Shown piece by piece: positions 48,590-59,735 of a stretch of 64,000 bases of DNA. Every line of letters starts with the position of its first letter. Position 1 is the first letter of the stretch. A program made the translations under genes and the position numbers. Source of the DNA: Rhizophagus clarus (taxonomy: Eukaryota; Glomeromycota; Glomeromycetes; Glomerales; Glomeraceae); the NCBI GenBank assembly GCA_015698045.1, contig BLAL01000199.1, positions 186,001-250,000 of the forward strand. The letters are read 5' to 3'. The notes under the pieces were generated by a model that saw only the letters and a list, made by a program, of their open reading frames with translations, did no database searches and was not told the origin of the DNA.

Positions 48590-50125
48590 AAAAAAAAATA
48601 ATTTTACGCTTTTTTAAAATTGTTAACAGTTAATAAAAAAATGATTCTACGTTTTTTTTTAAAATGATTTTAATGAAAGAACGATTTTTAATGTATTTTT
48701 TAAAAATCGTTTTAATAAAAAAACGATTTTTAACGGTATTTTTAAAATTGTTTTAATAAAAAAACGATTTTACGCTTTTTTAAAATCGTTTAATAAAAAA
48801 AACGATTTTACGTTTTTTTTTAAAATCGTTTTAATGAAAGAACGACTTTAACAGTTCTTTTTAAAATCATTTTAATAAAAAAATGATTTTAACGGTTTTT
48901 TTAGAATCGTTTAATAAAAAAATGATTTTACGTTTTTTTCAAAATTGTTTTAATAAAAAACGATTTTGCGCTTTTTTAAAATCGTTTAATAAAAAAAAAT
49001 AATTTACATTTTTATTTAAATTGTTTTAATGAAAGAACGATTTTAACGGTTTTTTAAAATCGTTTATAAAAAAAACTGATTTTACATTTTTTAAAATTGT
49101 TTTAAATAAAAAAAACAATTTACATTTTTTAAAAAAATCATTTTAGTAAAAAAACGGTTTTTAACATTTTTTTTTAAAAAAATCGTTTAATAAAAAACAA
49201 TTTTAACTTTTAAAAAAAATTGTTTAATAAAAAAACGATTTTTAACATTTTTTTTAAAATCATTTTAATAAAAAAAAACGATTTTACGCTTTTTAAAATT
49301 GTTTACCAAAAAAAAATGATTTTACTTTTTTTTTTAAAATCGTTTTAATAAAAAAATGATTTTTATCAGTTTTTTTTAAAATTGTTTTAATAAAAAAATG
49401 ATTTTTATCGGTTTTTTTTAAAATCGTTTTAATAAAAAAACGATTTTTATCAGTTTTTTTTAAAATTGGTTTAATAAAAAAATGATTTTACACTCTTTTA
49501 AAATCGTTTAATAAAAAAAAACAATTTTACGTTTTTTTTTAAAATCGTTTTAATGAAAGAATGACTTTAACAGTTCTTTTTAAAATCGTTTTAATGAAAG
49601 AACGACTTTAACAGTTCTTTTTAAAATTGTTTTAATAAAAAAATGATTTTAACAGTTTTTTTAGAATTGTTTAATAAAAAAAATGATTTTACATTTTTTT
49701 TCAAAATCGTTTCAATAAAAGTACGTATTTTTTAAAAAAATCGTTTTAATAAAAAACGATTTTATGTTTTTTTAAAATTGTTTAATAAAAAAAAATGATT
49801 TACGTTTTTATTTAAAACATTTTAATGAAAGAACGATTTTAACAGTTTTTTAAAAATCGTTTAATAAAAAACAATTTTAACTTTTTTTTAAAAAAATTGT
49901 TTAATAAAAAAACAATTTTTAACTGTTTTTTTTAAAATCGTTTAACAAAAAAAAAATGATTTTACTTTTTTTTAAAATTGTTTTAATAAAAAAACGATTT
50001 CAACGTTTCTTTTAAAAATCGTTTTAATAAATAAAAAATGATTTTAACGGGTTTTTCCTAAATCGTTTAATAAAACAAAACGATTTAACATTTTTTCTAA
50101 ATCGTTTATTTAAAAAATAATTTAA
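48590..50125. repeat. Tandem hairpin array, AAAACGATTTTA stems
   Basis: About 1.5 kb of units of roughly 35-55 bp. Each unit has a stem arm such as AAAACGATTTTA, a loop such as ACGGTTTTTT, and the matching arm TAAAATCGTTTT, followed by AATAAA as spacer. Several dozen arms are visible. The arm core varies between CGATTTT and TGATTTT, and the partner often varies to match. Strand-symmetric and non-coding. Confidence 0.85.
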
Positions 50126-50154
50126 CATTTTTTCCATTAATAAATGGTATTATT

Positions 50155-50430
50155 CAAAAAAAATGCCGATTTCAGCATTTTTTTTTCATAAAGTAATGTG
50201 AAAAACTGCCGTTTTGGCATGTTTAATAGGTCGCGATTCTGTTCTGGCATTTTTTTTGAAATTTTATAAATAAAAACGCAGAATCGCCTGTTCTGATGTT
50301 TGTTTTTTGCAACTTGGTATGTAAAAAAACGCTGGAACCATCTGTTCCAGCGTTTCTTTTGCAACTTCATATATATAAAATGCCGGAATTATCTGTTCTG
50401 GCATTTTTTTTTGCAATTTTATAAACAAAA
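50155..50430. repeat. GC-bearing hairpin set
   Basis: Four or five hairpins of about 25-27 nt spaced by a TTTTTTTTGCAACTT-ATATATAAA-type linker. The clearest are at 50328-50354 (stem AACGCTGGAA with TTCCAGCGTT, 7-nt loop) and 50379-50405 (AATGCCGGAA with TTCTGGCATT, same loop end ATCTG). Earlier, less regular ones lie at about 50160, 50205, 50235 and 50275. Confidence 0.8.
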
Positions 50431-50652
50431 ACGCCTGGATTAACGGATCTTATGATCTGATCCGAATTTGGTGGATCTGATTCAGATTCAATTTAACGGA
50501 TTTGGATTATACAATTTCAAATCTGAATCTGAACTTCGAATTCAAATTTGGAATCCAAATCTGATCCGCGGATTATAATACTATAATCTGATCTGGATCT
50601 GACCAGATCGGATCTGGATCGAATCATATTGGATCAGATTTTTTGCGAAACC

Positions 50653-51060
50653 CTACATATAGAAATAGTTATTGTTTTAAAAATGTTAATAATTCTCTTA
50701 TTTTATATTTTATTAAGTTGTTAGTTATTAATAAAAATTTAAATTTAGTTTTGATTAAGGTTAAAGCTCATGTGGGATGACCTATGGAATGAACTAGCAG
50801 ATGAATTAGTAAAAAAGGGTACAGAAGTTACTTTATATCACCAGCTAATATTTAATTATAGTTCCAAAGACTATAAGTTTAGCCCGCACTTTGAAGATAT
50901 ACTGATTGAGCAACGTTTACAAGCTTTTATTAAAATGTTAAACCAAACCCAAATGTGTAGTAAGTGGAGAGATTTACGAGTCAATGAAGATTCTTTTATT
51001 CAATGATCAGTACAATACCACTGGACCATTACATGGACTGCTTTGAAACAATTCAAACAT
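50653..51060 (+). pseudogene. LINE RNase H end and following domain, relic
   Basis: KVKAHVG at about 50757 followed, after a small shift, by DDLWNELADELVKKG (50773) matches the end of the RNase H domain in LINE ORF2 proteins (K-V-K-A-H-x-G ... N-E-x-A-D). The frame continues to 51004 (LYHQLIFNYSSKDYKF, then CSKWRDLR). This is probably the 3' half of LINE-D, separated from its endonuclease by the hairpin element and missing the RT between. Confidence 0.6.
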
Positions 51061-52070
51061 TTCTGATACACTACTCTATGTCAGAATTTTATATGAAGTT
51101 TTTTACTTATTGATTCATCATCAATTATCCATTAGCCACTGACTCTAAAGATATAAATCTGTTCTTTATCAAGATTACGCATACTAATTTTATCATACTA
51201 AGAAGGATGAGACAGCGTTTCATTTAATAAACTGTCCCTAAACTGAACTCCTGAGGACTCAAATGCTTTTATTACTCAAAGATTTTCTTTTCATTACCCT
51301 TTCACATTATTCAGATTCTCTATCTTTTCCTATAATAATCTCTCAACTTTTAGACAAGTGGCTTAGCTTTTCTGTAAACTCTTAATCTTTCACTGATCTT
51401 ATGATCTGGTAGTTACTGGGAAGATAAACTCCAAAATATTCAAAACTTTTTAATTGACAATCACGTGTAACTACTCTTTTTTGCACTAAATTATTGATCA
51501 AATTAATATGGCTATTTAAATCAATTCTCTGACACCAAAGATGTGATCATACCATTAAATAGGAACAGCTCAAGAGCATCACAAAACAAGACAAGTTTTC
51601 ATCTCTACCTGCTCATCACCCTACTTGATGTCCACCCCTTGACAATAATGAATATGATGGAACTTCAAACACTTTCCTAGATGATTCCTTTATGGATCCT
51701 CTATTTAAACCTCCACTCCTGATGTGTAAAGAACAGTTTTTACATACATTTAATCTTACCTTAATTCAAATGCGGGCATTGATTCATTTGGGAAGTTGTT
51801 TCTCATAGTTATATAAGAAGTTACTGGGATTTTATAATGTTAATCTTTTAGAAGATGTGGATAATTTATTAATGATAAGTTAATTTAGTTTAGTGAATTT
51901 ATTTTATTTATTTTATTTTAATTTTGATTATTTAGTTTAGTTTATTTATTTTATGGTTTTATTTATTTTATTTTAGTTTAGTTGAATTTATAGTGTGTTA
52001 TATTTAATTATTCTGATTGGTTATAGGGTTTGATTGGTTTATCTTCATGGGTCACACTTAGCTGGGCTGG
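51061..52070 (+). pseudogene. LINE-D ORF2 C-terminus and 3' region, relic
   Basis: No long frame. Short pieces such as FLDDSFMDPLFKPPLL (about 51675) and LIQMRALIHLGSCF (51764) on the plus strand suggest an eroded ORF2 C-terminal domain, and 51880-51985 (TTTAGTTTAGTTTATTTATT words) looks like a LINE 3' UTR. Family assignment follows from position. Confidence 0.4.
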
Positions 52071-52073
52071 AAG

Positions 52074-53206
52074 TAGTGTTGGCAATTGAACTTATTGGAC
52101 AATTGGACCAATTGGATATTGGACTTATTGTATTTGTACCAATTATACCATTTAAACAATTGGACAATTAAACTTGATCCAATTCTAACAATAATTATCA
52201 ATCAATAAAAATAAGCAATTTTATTTAATGACAATCAATTTATTTATTTTATTTATTTTCAAAATTTATTGCATTTATGTTAATTACCACCAATAATAAA
52301 ATCTTCTAAATAATTTGGTAATTCTAAATTTTCTACAAAAATATTTTTTAATTTCCATTTGCTTGTAAATCAACAGCGAGATATTGTAATTGCTCAATAT
52401 TTTCAATTGAGATATCATAAGTATCAACAATATTTGCTATTTCGTTATCTTGATCTTTTTGTAATTCATTTTCAATCATTTTTACCCAATGTGTTACCAT
52501 ATTTCTCCATTCATTAATAGAAGTTAGTGGTTGTGTATAGATATCTCTTTCGTTTATTTCATTATTAATATTTGTATCTTTATCATTAGAAAAAACAAAC
52601 ATATCATCATTACTCTTTAAATTTGTATTATATGAAGTATTTTCTATAATCATTTTGTACTGTTTTGCATGAAAATCCAATTCCTGAATCTGTTGCTATT
52701 TTTGCATATGTGCACAAATTTGTACTAAACCTAGCACTTTCTCTGACTAAAATATCAAAAAAAGAATTGTAATTAATTTATTTATAATTAATTTTATAAA
52801 TTATATATACCTTTAATCTATTTTTTTATTTTGAATGATATCACCCCATTGTTGAAAATAACCATTTCAAAGATGCTATTGATACAGTAATTAAAAATAT
52901 TCATTGGACAACTTTGTATAATTTCTTTGAATATCCTTTTATAAAGTTCCAATAACCCAAAATATTATTTTTAAATTGCTTAAAAATAGATTCAGTATAG
53001 AGATATTTTTTTGATTGATAATCTTCAAACTCAGATAATAAAATTATTGGCTTTTCTCAAAACTATACATAATTATAATACAAAATCCATTTTGCTAAAT
53101 GAGGAAATGATAAGTTTAAAATAACAGAGTTAAATTTTGTATCATGATAAAATGGATGCAATAAAAATGATAATAACAAGGGTAGTTGCTCCCAATCCTT
53201 CCATCA
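52074..53206 (-). mobile_element. hAT transposon, truncated
   Basis: The lower end reads TAGTGTTGGCAATTG, close to the C/TAGNG-type hAT terminus CAGTGTTGGCAA. The coding relic runs on the minus strand from about 53195 to 52290. The other end is missing because the CACTA element starts at 53207 and no hAT coding is seen beyond it at 60190. Bases 52085-52190 are rich in CAATTGGAC words in both orientations, subterminal repeats of the element. Confidence 0.6.
52290..53200 (-). pseudogene. hAT transposase, C-terminal half relic
   Basis: Reads in pieces from the CACTA border: WEQLPLLLSFLLHPFYHDTK (about 53190-53130), ILNLSFPHLAKWILYYN, IILLSEFEDYQSKKY (about 53045), ILGYWNFIKGYSK, then the dimerisation signature ASLKWLFSTMG (about 52880; normally A-x-x-E-R-x-F-S) and LGLVQICAHMQK (52725). 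A last open frame, 52680-52348, continues FHAKQYKMIIEN and SINEWRNMVTHWV. Stops separate the pieces. The N-terminal zinc finger and the catalytic core are absent. Confidence 0.65.
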
Positions 53207-53559
53207 CACTAGTCGAAAAAAGAATATTCAGCCTCTAAAAAATCTGGTCTAGATTCGGCCAATTTTTAAAAAAATCGACCTAAATTAGTAATGATATACA
53301 ATTCAATCTATATTCGACTCTGATTCGATCCAGCCAAATGATGGTCAAATTGCGTATAATAAAAATTAAACTATGTTCGGCCTCACACAAATAATGGCCG
53401 AATTGTATTTACTTTTCTATATTAAATAATGGTTATAATATATTTACTATATTAATATTATTAAGTATAATAAAAAACAATGATACAATATTTGTTAAAA
53501 AATGTTTAAACAATTTAGACTAGTATAAATATTATATTAAATCAACGCAAATGGAATTT

Positions 53560-56500
53560 TCTATTTATAAGAATAACGGCTAAATATTCTTTGGCATTAG
53601 ATCGATCTGATTTTTTGTATTTTACAGGTATAAACTGACCTAAAATGTTGTGTATTGGGATTATATTGTCTCTACTGCTCAAATAGAAACTATTTTCCCA
53701 TAATTCGACGTTACAAGTTTTGACATCATCATCAATACTGAAATGGAATCAGGATGTCAAATTTGCCAGTTTGTACCATTTGATGTAAGCCAATTTGTAT
53801 GTCAAATTATGGGAGGATAAATGAACGCTATGTTCGAAAAAAAATTGGATTTGACCTGGGTAAGTATCGACGCTATTCCCATCACGATTAATAAATTTAG
53901 CTAAGACAAATGAGCTCTTAATATGTCATGTTGTAGCAGCAGATCCAAAAATTTCTGCACCAATTTGACATCTTCCATATCGATTTGCTTTGTTGATAAC
54001 GATTGTCGAATTGGGTAAATTTTTCGTGAACGATTTTCTGAATATAGAATCTACGTATGTATCCTTATAATATTCAATAAGTAAATCGTGGATTTGTTCA
54101 TCAAGACAAATATCTTTAGATCGCAGTGCTAAAAATATACCCGGAAATTTCTCGCAACCAGTAATTGGTGATTCCAATATATTTCTGGAATTCATCAAAA
54201 ATTGATACATTTCATTTGTTGGAAATTCAGAAAGAGAACTGACAGAAGGTCGTTTATTGAGTAATTCGATGCTGATTACTTCTGAACTTGAGCTGATAAT
54301 ATCGTTTATTTGTATTTCGGTCGTTAATCAACGCATTAGTTCAGGTTCAATTTGGCGGTGGCTATTAGGCAACGATCCTAATAAATATTTTATTATTAAT
54401 CTTTGCTTAATGGAATAATATAATTCGAAAAATCGACACAGCAAATGAATTTAAATTTGAATTACCTAATACGCCATTCATTCGTTCAAAGCTAAAGCAC
54501 CAGAACGAATACAGGAGTTCGTAATCATAAGAACACTCACATAAATGTAATGATAGGTGGAGGTTTAGCGTTATTTTTCCTTCGCCATAATGCTCTTCAA
54601 TCAATTTAATTATCTTTACTAAAAGTTCATGGGCTTTTTTCATATCATTAATCTCCACAATTCGTCTAACCAAAATCGTACAAACTCTTACGAAATACGT
54701 AAGAATTTTGCGATCTTTATTCAGAAGATGATTCCATAACACAATAGTGGCGTATATTAGAAAAAAGTTGCGTCATTGGTCAGCGGTAAAGTTAGAAAAA
54801 CCTTCACCGCAATGGATTTTACCAGGAATTCATCCCAAATCTGATGGTAGGTTAAATTCGCTCATTTTCTTTTGAATTGATTGAAGAGCTTTTTCTGTTA
54901 ATATATCTTCATCGATCCATATTCGTTTTGTTATCCATTTTGCGATTCCTAGAAAAAGGCAGTGCATCAGATCTATAACAACAAACCGAATCAGATCAAA
55001 ATACGAGAGTCTTAATATTTCAGACCACCTTACGCCATTCACCTTGACGAATCTCTCTCTTTCTGCGTTAGATTTGCATCATCGCCATTCCAAAGCCTTT
55101 TGACGATGCTCTACTGGATCTTTTATGATAAACCAATCGCTCATATCTGCCATGCCACCAAAATTGCGATTATTGGCCCTTTTTTTGCATCGATGACATG
55201 ATGCGAGGGCAGAGATATGCTCGCATAATTTTCGAGCTCCAGGAATATCGCACAAAGCAATTATTAATGCAGCTCGAATATCTTTGTCATTTGGACATTC
55301 ATTAGTACGATTAAGATTCACGCCTTCTCAAAGTGACTCTAATTCTGTTATTATTAGCGAAAGATAATGATTAACTTTATGCAATTTAACCTCATCGGGC
55401 CCTGGTAATATGCCGAGTATAAGCATATTTTCGGGCTTAAATTGAACATCCCGAGGTAGATTGCATATTACTGCGTATATTACACCTGTACTATAAATCA
55501 TTCCTTCGTAAGGCTGGAACCAATCCAAATTCATCATTAATCCTAGATGAGCATCAGCCTTGTCTGGTCGGAAAAAGTTATTTGACCCTTATTCAGACGA
55601 TTCCTTAAGATTTTTCCATATTTAGCCGTCATAAATATCCGATAGAACATTGTCAATTATTGAACGACGTATCTAATGCTGCAGTAATTCTTCAAATCCT
55701 GGCTGCTTAAACATACTAGAAAGTTGCTGTTGTATACTCGAGACCGGATAAATTAATTCAGGAACAATTGATATACTATTATTTAAAGAAATTTTCTTCC
55801 CTAAAGGAGTACGACATTGTTTTAATCTCTTTGTAGCCAGATTTGGAAATTCGACATGGCTGCATTTCATAACAGTATTATTATCTTTTGATATTATCTC
55901 CTCTTTTTTGTATAATTTGTGGCATTTTTGGCAGGCTGCAAACTGCGTAAATCGATCGAAAAGTCCTAACTTTTTTCTTAGCATGTACAATGAATTTGAG
56001 AATGATTCGTAATTGATATTTTTACATACTTTCAATATTATTTTAATAAATTGTATTAATTCTTCAATTGCGGTATTTGGTATGTTATGTCTCGACCTGA
56101 ACTTCATAATCCATATCAAAATCCCTTTAATTAATTCATCTGTTGGTAATTCTGAAATATCTGGTGTGTCTGAAATATCCGGTATGTCAAACATAGGATG
56201 AGAGTAATTCTCAAAATTATCTGAAAAATCGTTATCTTCATCATTAGGAGAATCTTCTTGTGTCGAAGATTCACTAGTGTAGATATCATCCGTGTCATAT
56301 TCAGCTGGCACATTATAAGAGGAATCTTCAGCGACTAGCTCAACTTCAGTGATATGACGAAATGTGCCTGGTTTTGCCCTTTTTTGCGTGGAAGAAATAT
56401 ATATTTCTGTTCCTCATACGTATCATTATCAGAATGTGTATCAATAGACATTGTCGTATCTTGTGGTTCTGCTAACGATATTGTCGAATCAATCAGTTCT

Positions 56501-56757
56501 ACTAACTCTTGAGACGTTGAAGCCTTATCACGATTTAATGGTTCTAAAGAAGTCGTTTGCTCATTCGTTTGCTCATGTTCCTCCTTCGTACGTGGATCGA
56601 CCATTTTCCCATTACAATGGCTGCAAAAGCATGAAACCTTCTCTCTTGATTTTCTGATTGTAAATTCAGTAGATGTTTGTTCAGAGGTCAATGAACTAGA
56701 ATTATTATATTCGTCTATGATATTAGCAGCAATGCGTTTTCTTCCCCCTTTTTTCAT
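53560..56757 (-). pseudogene. Tnp2-like CACTA transposase
   Basis: The start at 56757 (MKKGGRKRIAAN) is followed by a Cys pair (CFCSHCNGK). A frameshift at an A/G run near 56385 leads to an acidic region (PAEYDTDDIYTSES) and a zinc ribbon-like segment (FAACQKCHKLYKKEEI, then CSHVEFPN). The Transposase_21/Tnp2 core follows: DWFQPYEGMIYSTGVIYAVI (about 55525), NLPRDVQFKPENMLILGILPGP, DIRAALIIALCDIPGARKL, a zinc-type ASCHRCKK, RFVVIDLMHCLFLGIAKWI (about 54985), and LNLHLSLHLCE with YSFWCFSFERMNG (about 54560-54480). A C-terminal piece (MYQFLMNSRNILESP, then YGRCQIGAEIFGS) runs to about 53930 and fades near 53560. At least six single stops interrupt it, most as TGA or TAA where Trp, Arg or Gln would fit. 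Confidence 0.85.
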
Positions 56758-57395
56758 TTTTTGATAAAAGTCAGATACGATAAAGTTGTAATATGATTTT
56801 TACGTTGAATAAAGTTATAATATACTTTGTTATATTTAATTAATAGTGATTTTTTATTAATATCAAATTTTTAGTGATGTCGAATTTTTAGTGATATTGT
56901 GATTATATTCCGTTTTAAAATGATATTGATGGTATAATTAACAAAATAGACAAATTTGAATACGAAAAATTAGACGTAAGAAGTTAAATAGAAAATTAAA
57001 CGAAAACTGAAATTTAAAAAATAAAAATATATACCATACCACACACTCAATGTGATTTAACTGTTCAATTAATTGAAAGTCTAGTTTGATGCGAAAGTTT
57101 AAGTCTAATCTGATCATTAACGGCTAATGATTGAAAGTCTAATTTGATATGTTTAATATATGTTTAATTAATTAAAAGTCTAATTTGATGCAAAAGTTTA
57201 AGTCTAATTTGATCATGCCTATTGAAAGTCTAATTTTATACAAATGTTTGTGATCATTAATTGTTAAAAGTCTAATTTGATAGTAAAGAAATAGATATAA
57301 ATAGTGGTCCAATTTCCTCGTTCCATACAAAAAAATCGCCCTTTTTTCTTTTTTAAAAAATAATAATAAAAAATAAAAATAATTTTAAAACAATA
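56758..57395. promoter_or_regulatory. Divergent promoter of the CACTA genes with AGTCTAATTTGAT repeats
   Basis: Separates the starts of the two CACTA genes. Bases 57075-57285 contain seven or eight copies of AAAGTCTAATTTGAT or close variants at uneven spacing. A TATAAATA sits at 57295-57302, about 95 bp before the plus-strand ATG, and may be its TATA box. The repeats could bind the element's own second protein, as TnpA does in plant Spm; this is inferred. Confidence 0.5.
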
Positions 57396-59735
57396 ATGGC
57401 TCGTAAGAAACTATCAAAACCAAATGCTTCTTCACCAGATATTGCTGGTTCGTCTACACCATCGCCACATACAACATCAACTTCTTCACGAAATATTGCT
57501 TCAACACCAACACCAACTAATACCACTGTTTCATCTACATCACGAAATATTGTCACATCACGAGCGTTAACACTAACTAATACTACACCACAAAATATTG
57601 CCACATCACGAGCGTCAACACCAACTAATACTACATCACGAAATATTGCCTGTCAACACCAACTAATACTACACTACAAAATATTGCCACACCACAAGCG
57701 TCAACACCAACTAATACTACACCACGAAATATTGTCACACCACGAGCGTCAACACCAACTAATACTACACCACGAAATATTGCCACACTACGAGCATCAA
57801 CACCAACTAATACCACCGCCTCGTCTACACCACAAAATATTGCCACACCACGAAATATTGCTTCACCACCAACATCACTAAATACTAATACTACAGCTCC
57901 CTTTAGACTCGTTGTTTCACAAGATATTTTAGCTTCATTAAGTCAAACTCAAACTCAATCTCAACGAATTTCTGATATTATTAAAAGATATCCTAATATT
58001 AATGTACCGAAAAGTTACTGTTCACATCACAAAGAAGGAGCACCAAGAAATGTTTGACCGAGTAATGAAGAAGCGGGTAAACTGAATTTTTTGTTATATT
58101 TTAATATTTATTATATTACATCTGTTTGTTACGATTCGATACATATCCTTATAATTTAAAATAGGTAATTTAGAGCTAGGAAATTTAAAAAATGAAACCC
58201 TTCGACTACAGAACAAATTGAATCAGGAAAAGGTCAAAGTAACAGAAATGAAACGAAAAATAGATAATTTGCAAGACTGTGTTCGTAGGGTCGAGAAGGA
58301 GAATTCCTTACTACGGCAGTTTAATGAAATTTTTGGTGATAAATTAAACCAATTATGTGAAGAGAATAAAACTCTCCAAGAAGAACTTCAACGGCTCAAG
58401 CAACTTCGCACACCTCGAAAGATTATCGATTCTCCGCAGCAATATTCACCAAAACGCCCCAATAAAAGATTAAAATTGAGAGAGAAATCGCCTGATGAAG
58501 TTACCGCTTCAGCTGCAAGAGTAAGAATTTTACAAGACTATTTGCAGCCGAATTGTGTTAATGTATATATACAGCTTTTATTATTTCCTCTTATTGTTTA
58601 GGACGAAATGAAGAACCTCTTGAAAGGTCAAATACCTGAAGAATATCAGTTGGATTATGGCAAGACTTTTAGTGAATAGACAGCAAAGATATACAAAAAA
58701 GTGATACCTGAATTAAAGAGGTTGATGAGTGGACATTATAATCCGTCTGTAACCCAATTGTCAAACTGGTTACGATCAATTCACAAGCATAAAAGAGATA
58801 GATAATGGAAATGACTATCAGGCCAATTAGACAAAGTCGACCGTAGGATGCACGTGAATGTGCAATTGTCCGAAGTGAGCAGTATTTTATTTTAATGCAC
58901 TTCTTTTTAGTCATTTGAAATTAATCTTTATATATTCAACAGAAAAAAAATAGACAAGTAAAGGCGGCAATAAAATTATACGAAAGAAATGACGCCAACA
59001 TAAAGGAATTTGATAAAGACGAATTATTACCAATGCTTGTACAGAATGATTGTCATTCCATTGAGCAATCAGATTCTGAAGACAATTCAAGACAGAAATT
59101 GCCTGATAATAAGCGATTCTTGCATGTATACGATTGGTCATAGCGTTCAGACGAGGTATTAAAGTGATTACTCTCCTAACCTATTTTAATATTTATTCGA
59201 TATTTGTTTATCTTTGTTTTAATAGTTAAAACAGCTATTATGAGACGTATTAGACCCTGAAGCAGAATATATTCAACGCACAAAAAAGCAACAGGAGCAA
59301 ATTTATAATAATGATATTTACTTCATGTCTAGTAAACCTCTCGAGAATGCGCCTGAATGTGTGCTCGATAAAATGAAAATGTACGAGACATATGAAACAA
59401 ATGAAACAATTGGCGTTAGCAAATATGACGACATGGTTGATGATTTGATTTAATCTTACGAGGATCATGTGCCAATAGAACCGAATTTAATAGAGCCAGA
59501 TTCAGATTTCTTGTTAAATTCGGCAGAAATGAATTCAACTAGACCTGAAGATTTGGATGAGATCAGTGAAAGTTCGATAACAGTAAGTTGAATTATTTTA
59601 ATATTTTTACGTCACAAGTATTGTTAATTAATTTTGTTTATATCATATGTTGTATCATATTAGCAACAAAAAGCTGAAAAAAACTGAAAAGGAAAAGGAA
59701 GGGCTACGGAAGACGAATAACTCCATGAAATATTT
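57396..59735 (+). pseudogene. Second CACTA protein (TnpA-like position), coiled coil
   Basis: The start MARKKLSKPNASSPD opens a long Thr/Pro/Asn/Ser-rich repeat region (57440-57870), broken by a frameshift near 57650. Then FRLVVSQDILASLSQTQTQS and a Cys/His piece (SYCSHHKEG) precede a TGA at 58055. An intron (about 58073-58164) leads to a clear coiled coil: LGNLKNETLRLQNKLNQ, KVTEMKRKIDNLQDCVRRVE, LNQLCEENKTLQEELQRL. A basic block (RPNKRLKLREKSP) and an exon starting DEMKNLLKGQIPEEY follow, then MSGHYNPSVTQLSNWLRSI, DKDELLPMLVQND, and an acidic end (PEDLDEISESS). Several stops. No transposase core, so it is likely a DNA-binding or regulatory partner. Confidence 0.65.
57480..57875 (+). repeat. 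Coding minisatellite, about 45-bp units
   Basis: About eight tandem units, each close to ACCACGAAATATTGCCACAC plus CGAGCGTCAACACCAACTA and ATACTAC. They encode a 15-residue repeat of the form PRNIATPRASTPTNTT. A unit at about 57648 lacks bases, which shifts the frame for the rest of the array. Confidence 0.85.

Larger units (their letters stand above)
48368..50652. mobile_element. TIR element made of tandem hairpins, 2.3 kb
   Basis: The left end starts GGTTCCGCA and the right end (minus strand) GGTTTCGCA. Behind each lie about 200 bp of GATCTGATCCGAATCTGA-type words, mirrored at the two ends (48385-48580 and 50445-50645). Everything between is tandem hairpins: an AT-rich array (48590-50125) and a GC-bearing set (50155-50430). 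No open frame that looks real. It sits in the gap where LINE-D has lost its RT, so it probably inserted into that LINE. No clean target duplication was found. Confidence 0.65.

Noticed and set aside
48590..50430. CRISPR-like array
   Set aside because: Units vary, have no unique spacers of even length, and the window is eukaryotic; the hairpin array explains it.
57353..57846. Minus-strand frames rich in Val, Gly and Ala
   Set aside because: Shadow of the coding minisatellite of the plus-strand CACTA gene.
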